Assembly (NCBI GenBank): GCA_947176675.1
Contig: CAMWRN010000073.1
Location: forward strand, 1-9,545
DNA from: an uncultured Clostridia bacterium
Lineage (GTDB): Bacteria > Bacillota > Clostridia > Oscillospirales > Ruminococcaceae
DNA length: 9,545 bases
Reading direction: 5' to 3'
Part shown: piece by piece, positions 6,095-9,545 of the stretch
Layout: the number at the start of each line of letters is the position of its first letter
Position numbering within the stretch: position 1 is the first letter of the stretch
The notes under the pieces: model-generated
Told to the model about the DNA's origin: nothing
Databases searched by the model: none
The model's input: the letters and a program-made list of their open reading frames with translations, nothing else
Translations under genes and position numbers: made by a program

Positions 6095-6784
6095 TTAAGT
6101 TGTGATATTTTTGTCCTTTTTAACCGCCTTGTAGCCGAGTCCCTTGACGGTGACGATCTCAAAGTCAAGGGAGTTCTCGAATTTTTCCCGAAGCCGTCTT
6201 ATGTGAACGTCCACAGTCCGCTGAGTGCTGTCATTATCGTAACCCCATATCTCATCCATAAGCTGGGTGCGGGTGAATATCCTGTCGGGCTGCGAAAGCA
6301 GCTTAAAAAGTATTTGAAATTCTTTATTCGGAAGATATACCGTTTCTCCCGAACTGCTTGCGGAAAAGGTGTTGTAGTCCAGAACTGTGTTTCCAATAGA
6401 AAGTCTTTTCTCGCTTGCCGTACCCGCACGTCTTAAAAGCGCGGCGGCGCGAAGAAGCATTTCCTCCATATCGAAAGGCTTGACCATGTAGTCGTCCGCA
6501 CCGCAGCCGAAGCCTGTTTTTTTGTCCTCCATAGTACCGCGAGCGGTTATCATCAGCACAGGCGTGTCAAAACCCGCGTCTCTGAGTTCTCGGACAAGCT
6601 CAAAGCCGTCAGTCTCGGGCATCATAACATCGGTGATAAGCAGATCAATATGATTTTGTCCGAAGCTTTCCAAGGCTTCCGCTCCGTCTCTGCATTCTAT
6701 CACAGTGTACCCGTCTTCAATAAGATATTCCGTCATAAGCCGCCTGATATTTTTGTCGTCCTCGCAGACAAGAACACTGAACAT
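6095..6784 (-). CDS. OmpR/PhoB-family response regulator
   Basis: 229 residues, the usual length. The receiver domain (about 1-120) has the acidic pocket E8-D9-D10, phosphoacceptor D52 (LLITDVMMP), switch T80 (MITAR) and K102 (YMVKPF). The winged-helix domain (about 125-222) shows LPNKEFQILFKLLSQ, FTRTQLMDEIWG, RTVDVHIRRLREK and the closing VKGLGYKA. All residues needed for phosphorylation are intact. It is the first gene of a minus-strand operon with the AraC/GyrI regulator and the histidine kinase, which is almost certainly its partner. ATG at 6784; the G-rich GGGGGCGG just upstream serves as an imperfect ribosome binding site, about 4 bases from the ATG, so translation may be moderate. The promoter is at 6816-6844. 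It cannot be assigned to a named system because no target gene is in view. Confidence 0.95.
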   Translation of the reverse strand: MFSVLVCEDDKNIRRLMTEYLIEDGYTVIECRDGAEALESFGQNHIDLLITDVMMPETDGFELVRELRDAGFDTPVLMITARGTMEDKKTGFGCGADDYMVKPFDMEEMLLRAAALLRRAGTASEKRLSIGNTVLDYNTFSASSSGETVYLPNKEFQILFKLLSQPDRIFTRTQLMDEIWGYDNDSTQRTVDVHIRRLREKFENSLDFEIVTVKGLGYKAVKKDKNITT

Positions 6785-6815
6785 TTTTCCGCCCCCATTT
6801 ACAATACTGAAAAAA

Positions 6816-6844
6816 ATTATACCATATTATTTTGATTTTGGCAA
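6816..6844 (-). promoter_or_regulatory. Sigma-A promoter of the two-component operon (extended -10)
   Basis: On the minus strand: TTGCCA (6844-6839), a 17-base spacer, TATAAT (6821-6816), with TGG just before the -10 giving an extended -10 element. Transcription should start near 6809, about 25 bases before the ATG at 6784. The promoter lies immediately after the terminator of the upstream gene, so the operon is insulated from it. Confidence 0.8.
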
Positions 6845-6855
6845 CGTCCATAATA

Positions 6856-6889
6856 AAAACGCGGACGTTTTTTACCGCGTCCGCGTTTT
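6856..6889 (-). terminator. Strong rho-independent terminator of the second AraC/GyrI gene
   Basis: AAAACGCGGACG (6856-6867) and CGTCCGCGTTTT (6878-6889) form a perfect 12-pair stem with a 10-base loop, beginning 18 bases after the stop codon at 6908-6910. On the minus strand the stem runs into a T-rich tail. Read on the plus strand, a run of seven T follows a few bases after the stem, so it may work in both directions, though no plus-strand gene ends here. Confidence 0.85.
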
Positions 6890-6907
6890 CCGCAATTTTT
6901 TTACTTG

Positions 6908-7772
6908 TTACTTTTTCTCGACTGATATCCATATCTCGCCCTTGTAAGCGTCGGTGGGGTAAACCTCAAGATCGAAGTTTCCCGCAGGCTTGTAGGGAGA
7001 GGATGGGAAAAACTCCGCGAAGACCTTGTGCCACGCCTGCTGGATAGATTCCATACTCATGCTGTCTATCTTAAAGACCGCCCATTCAGCGGCGGGGACA
7101 TCAACGGTCTTGTAGCCGTCCGGAATAACTCCGCCCGCATATTCCGCGCCGATAAGATAGGGGAAATCCTTTACGACCGTGGAATCCTCCATGCACATTC
7201 CCACAACGCATCCACCCAGAACGCCGTCCTTTTTGCAGTTTTCGGCAAGATACTTCACAGTACCGTCGCTGTGGCACTCTGTCCAGAAAACGGGAATGTC
7301 GCTTCTGCCCTGAACGTCCTCGATTTTTTCAAAACGCTGTTCCTTCGCGATGATTTTAAACGCTTCTTTTTTCATGATTTTGTAGTCCATAGAACTACCG
7401 CCTTTCACAGAAATTGACACGGAAAGTCTCGCAAAGGATTTGAGCGGCGCGCCGTTTTTTCTTACAGCAGCGGGGGCCGCACCGTGGAAACGTGTAAATG
7501 CGCGCGTAAAGCCTTCGGGAGTGTCATAACCGTATTTCAGAGCGATATCAATAATTTTTTTCGTCCGTTGAGAGCAGCTCGCTGCCGGCAAGAGCAAGCC
7601 TGCGGTTGCGGATATATTCCCCTACAGTAAAGCCGCAGAGAATGGAAAATATCTTCTGAAAATAAAAGCTTGACACATTCATCTCGCGGGCTATGCGCTC
7701 ATAATCCGTCGGTTCGGTTATGTTTTCTTCAATATAGTCCACAGCACGTTGAAAACTTTTTACCCAGTCCAT
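6908..7772 (-). pseudogene. AraC-family regulator with GyrI-like domain, interrupted by a frameshift
   Basis: The ATG at 7772 has AGGAGG 7 bases before it and begins MDWVKSFQRAVDYIEENI, an AraC start like that of the intact gene at 5129-6040. Reading stops at TGA 7550-7548 after 74 residues, in the second HTH. Skipping one base in the run of seven A (7561-7555, T on the plus strand) restores STDEKIIDIALKYGY, then DTPEGFTRAF and a full GyrI-like domain to the TAA at 6908-6910. This matches DTDERIIDIAVRCGY of the intact relative. The corrected protein would have 287 residues: AraC DNA-binding domain (about 1-105) and GyrI domain (about 128-287). Promoter, ribosome binding site, terminator and downstream coding sequence all look healthy. 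The break is therefore recent, a sequencing or assembly error in a homopolymer, or bypassed by slippage. An internal ATG at 7390 could still yield the 160-residue GyrI domain alone. Confidence 0.85.
7388..7405 (-). promoter_or_regulatory. Possible internal start for the GyrI-like domain
   Basis: On the coding strand, AAAGG (7405-7401), 10 bases, then ATG (7390-7388), which begins MDYKIMKKEAF. It lies downstream of the frameshift and at the domain boundary, so a 160-residue effector-binding protein (6908-7390) could survive. The site is weaker than the matching one in the intact relative. Confidence 0.35.
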
Positions 7773-7854
7773 TGCCTGACCTCCTTGTCTGTATTTATTG
7801 TAGCATATCGGATAACAGCGTTCATGATTTTTTCTGTCCGCTTTGGTCATGATC

Positions 7855-7883
7855 ATTATACATCTCGGAATGAAAAAAGTCAA
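7855..7883 (-). promoter_or_regulatory. Near-consensus sigma-A promoter of the frameshifted AraC/GyrI gene
   Basis: On the minus strand: TTGACT (7883-7878), a 17-base spacer, TATAAT (7860-7855). This is the closest match to consensus in the window. Transcription from about 7848 gives a leader of roughly 75 bases. Two TCATGAT words (7822-7828 and 7847-7853, plus-strand reading) and a palindrome ATGATCAT (7849-7856) touching the -10 could be autoregulatory sites. A further TTGAC lies 10 bases upstream of the -35. Confidence 0.75.
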
Positions 7884-7920
7884 TCATAGTCAACTGAACG
7901 CACTGTCTGACAAATTCTCA

Positions 7921-8103
7921 GGCGGCAAATCCGCCGACTAAAGTCTATTGGGCTGAACACAGCTCGCAGAAATTCAGAGAGCGGAACTATTTGGCCGCAC
8001 TTCTTCTCAAACTGACATTCGGTCAGTTGCGACCGGAGACTCTGCCCCGCGGACCTCGACACCCTTTAAAAGATGAACGAAACTTTTCCATAGCGGCTTC
8101 GCT
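7921..8103. other. Gene-free stretch with five small inverted repeats; possible structured RNA or repeat element
   Basis: Between the AraC/GyrI promoter and the lepA promoter there is no convincing gene. The stretch holds five short inverted repeats in a row: GGCGG/CCGCC (7921-7935), CTGAA/TTCAG (7953-7977), GCGG/CCGC (7981-7998), AACTGAC/GTCAGTT (8010-8028, loop ATTCG) and AGCG/CGCT (8092-8103). An alternative CGGTC/GACCG stem competes with the fourth. It is richer in G and C than the flanks. Short minus-strand reading frames exist but lack family resemblance and a clear start. It could be a small RNA, a leader-like structure, or a decayed dispersed repeat of the kind found between genes in Ruminococcus relatives. 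The last is an impression from memory and not a match. Confidence 0.3.
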
Positions 8104-8152
8104 GCCTAAAGTCTTTTTGAATAGTACGTCCGTCAAAATTTGCATCAATTCC

Positions 8153-8181
8153 TTTACAACGTCAGTAAAATATGGTATAAT
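8153..8181 (+). promoter_or_regulatory. Sigma-A promoter of lepA (extended -10)
   Basis: TTTACA (8153-8158), a 17-base spacer, TATAAT (8176-8181), with TGG before the -10. Transcription should start near 8188, leaving a leader of about 30 bases before the TTG start at 8218. Confidence 0.8.
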
Positions 8182-8217
8182 ATTTATAATTATCGTGTAT
8201 TTTAAGGAAGTGTTATT

Positions 8218-9545
8218 TTGTCTTACAATAAAGAAAACATCCGCAATTTCTGCATTATCGCCCACATAGACCACGGAAAATCCACCCTCGCCGACCGTAT
8301 TCTCGAACTTACCTCCACCGTCGCAAAGCGCGATATGGAAGAGCAGCTTCTCGACAACATGGACATAGAGCGTGAACGCGGCATTACCATAAAAGCCCGC
8401 GCGGTTCGGCTCAACTATACCGCCCAAAACGGTCAGACCTACGTTTTCAATCTCATCGACACCCCAGGTCATGTGGACTTCAACTATGAGGTTTCCCGCT
8501 CCCTTGTAGCCTGTGAGGGAGCGGTGCTTATCGTGGACGCTTCGCAGGGCATCGAAGCACAGACCCTTGCCAACACCTATCTTGCAATAGAAAACGATCT
8601 GGAAGTCATGCCCGTCGTAAACAAGATAGACCTGCCCTCCGCAGACCCAGAACGGGTCTGCAATGAGGTGGAGAACATCATCGGCATTCCGGCAATGGAC
8701 GCGCCGCGTATCTCCGCTAAGCTTGGTACTAACGTTGAAGAAGTCCTTGAAAGGATAGTCACCGATATACCTTGTCCCAAAGGTAATAACGAAAGTCCCC
8801 TTAAAGCCCTGATCTTCGACTGCTTTTACGACAGCTACAAGGGCGTAATTATTTACGTCCGCGTTATCGACGGCGAAGTCAAAACAGGTCAGACTATCCG
8901 TCTTATGGCGACGGGAGCGGAGTTTACCGTTGTGGAAGCAGGCTACATGGGCGCGACCGAGCTTGTGAACGCAGGCGGACTCAACGCAGGCGAGGTCGGT
9001 TATATCACCGCCTCCATAAAGTCTATAAGCGACACAAAGGTGGGCGATACCGTCACCGACGCGGAAAATCCATGCGCCGAGGCTCTGCCCGGCTACCGCG
9101 AGGTCAACCCTATGGTGTTCAGCGGCGTTTACCCCGCCGACGGAGCGCGCTACGGCGACCTGCGCGACGCGCTCGAAAAGCTTCGTCTGAACGACGCTTC
9201 CCTTTCCTTTGAACCGGAGACATCCGTCGCGCTGGGCTTTGGCTTCCGCTGCGGTTTTCTGGGACTTCTCCACATGGAAATAATCCAGGAACGTCTCGAA
9301 CGGGAATACAATCTCGATCTTATCACCACCGCCCCATCAGTAATATACAAGGTAAATCTTACTAACGGTGAGACGGTCTACATCGACAATCCAACCAACT
9401 ATCCCGAACCGTCTGTCATAGCTTCGGCGGAAGAACCTATGGTAAAGGCTTCCGTCTTTTCGCCCAGCGAATATGTGGGCAACATCATGGAGCTTTGTCA
9501 AGGCAGACGCGCCGTTTTCAAGGACATGAAGGACCTTGACGCGTC
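8218..9545 (+). CDS. lepA: LepA / elongation factor 4, translational GTPase (5' three quarters)
   Basis: 442 complete codons of a protein that is normally about 600 residues; the gene runs off the right edge. LepA (EF-4) is a ribosome-binding GTPase implicated in translation initiation, ribosome biogenesis or back-translocation. GTPase motifs: P-loop AHIDHGKST (15-23), switch I RERGITIK (52-59), DTPGH (81-85, with the catalytic His at 85), NKID (135-138) and SAK (166-168). Domain II follows (about 190-280), then the EF-G domain III-like part with FCGLLHMEI-type sequence ([20 protein letters not shown], about 348-367) and the start of the next domain, with [20 protein letters not shown] near 416-435. 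The LepA-specific C-terminal domain is off the window. The start is TTG at 8218-8220, chosen because AAGGAAG (8204-8210) lies 7 bases before it and the protein then begins [20 protein letters not shown], as in the family; the nearby GTG is out of frame. The reading frame is open throughout. Long minus-strand open frames across it are shadows. Confidence 0.97.
   Translation, partial: MSYNKENIRNFCIIAHIDHGKSTLADRILELTSTVAKRDMEEQLLDNMDIERERGITIKARAVRLNYTAQNGQTYVFNLIDTPGHVDFNYEVSRSLVACEGAVLIVDASQGIEAQTLANTYLAIENDLEVMPVVNKIDLPSADPERVCNEVENIIGIPAMDAPRISAKLGTNVEEVLERIVTDIPCPKGNNESPLKALIFDCFYDSYKGVIIYVRVIDGEVKTGQTIRLMATGAEFTVVEAGYMGATELVNAGGLNAGEVGYITASIKSISDTKVGDTVTDAENPCAEALPGYREVNPMVFSGVYPADGARYGDLRDALEKLRLNDASLSFEPETSVALGFGFRCGFLGLLHMEIIQERLEREYNLDLITTAPSVIYKVNLTNGETVYIDNPTNYPEPSVIASAEEPMVKASVFSPSEYVGNIMELCQGRRAVFKDMKDLDA

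Noticed and set aside
7548..7568. Programmed -1 frameshift at A AAA AAT in the broken AraC/GyrI gene
   Set aside because: The run has the form of a slippery heptamer, but the downstream domain is in the +1 frame. A -1 slip leads to a different frame that stops soon after, so only a +1 shift or loss of one A fits.
6816..8181. Shared AATATGGTATAAT at the response regulator promoter (minus) and the lepA promoter (plus) as a common operator
   Set aside because: The shared bases are simply an extended -10 element with A/T-rich flanks. Nothing beyond the promoter core is shared.
8023..9273. 416-codon open frame on the minus strand across lepA
   Set aside because: It is antisense to lepA, whose GTPase motifs and family identity are certain, and its translation resembles no protein family. 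The G/C-rich third positions of lepA keep this frame free of stops.
1..9545. CRISPR arrays, tRNA or rRNA genes, insertion sequences, phage genes
   Set aside because: I looked for regular direct repeats, cloverleaf-like segments, transposase or integrase motifs and terminal inverted repeats, and found none.

Overview
The window looks like chromosomal DNA from an anaerobic, low-to-middle-GC Bacillota (Clostridia), most likely a Ruminococcus-like member of the Oscillospiraceae. This rests on strong AAGGAG-type ribosome binding sites, TTG and GTG starts beside ATG, sigma-A promoters with 17-base spacers, an oxygen-defence (desulfoferrodoxin) domain, and a cyclic-di-GMP regulator with a sugar-binding-protein-like sensor. 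The taxon is inferred; there is no rRNA or tRNA here. No CRISPR array, insertion sequence, transposase, integrase or phage gene was seen.

Layout from left to right: (1) 1-380, minus: the 5' part of hemW, running off the left edge. (2) 394-978, minus: a fusion of an XRE-type DNA-binding domain to a full desulfoferrodoxin-like (2Fe superoxide reductase) domain. It has its own good promoter and is tightly coupled to hemW. (3) 979-1214: that promoter, plus a hairpin terminator for the next gene and a three-part inverted repeat. (4) 1215-3557, minus: a 780-residue diguanylate cyclase with a LacI-like ligand-binding sensor, preceded by a promoter with an operator-like palindrome. (5) 3737-6784, minus: a three-gene operon of an OmpR-type response regulator, an AraC/GyrI-type regulator and a membrane histidine kinase, with a promoter before the response regulator. 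(6) 6856-6889: a strong hairpin terminator. (7) 6908-7772, minus: a second AraC/GyrI-type regulator broken by a frameshift in a run of seven A, with a near-consensus promoter. (8) 7773-8217: a gene-free stretch with several hairpins and the lepA promoter. (9) 8218-9545, plus: lepA (elongation factor 4), running off the right edge.

How the genes may work together: apart from hemW and lepA the window is almost all regulation. There is a membrane two-component system with an embedded one-component regulator, a second related one-component regulator, a ligand-responsive cyclic-di-GMP synthase and a probable redox-responsive repressor. No transporter or enzyme that could be the target of the two-component system lies inside the window, so its stimulus and regulon cannot be read here. 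Both AraC/GyrI genes have an internal ATG with a plausible ribosome binding site exactly where the GyrI-like domain begins, so the effector-binding domain may also be made alone.

The best candidates for something new are the HTH-desulfoferrodoxin fusion upstream of hemW, the AraC/GyrI gene inserted between response regulator and kinase with its internal start, and the structured intergenic block at about 7921-8103.
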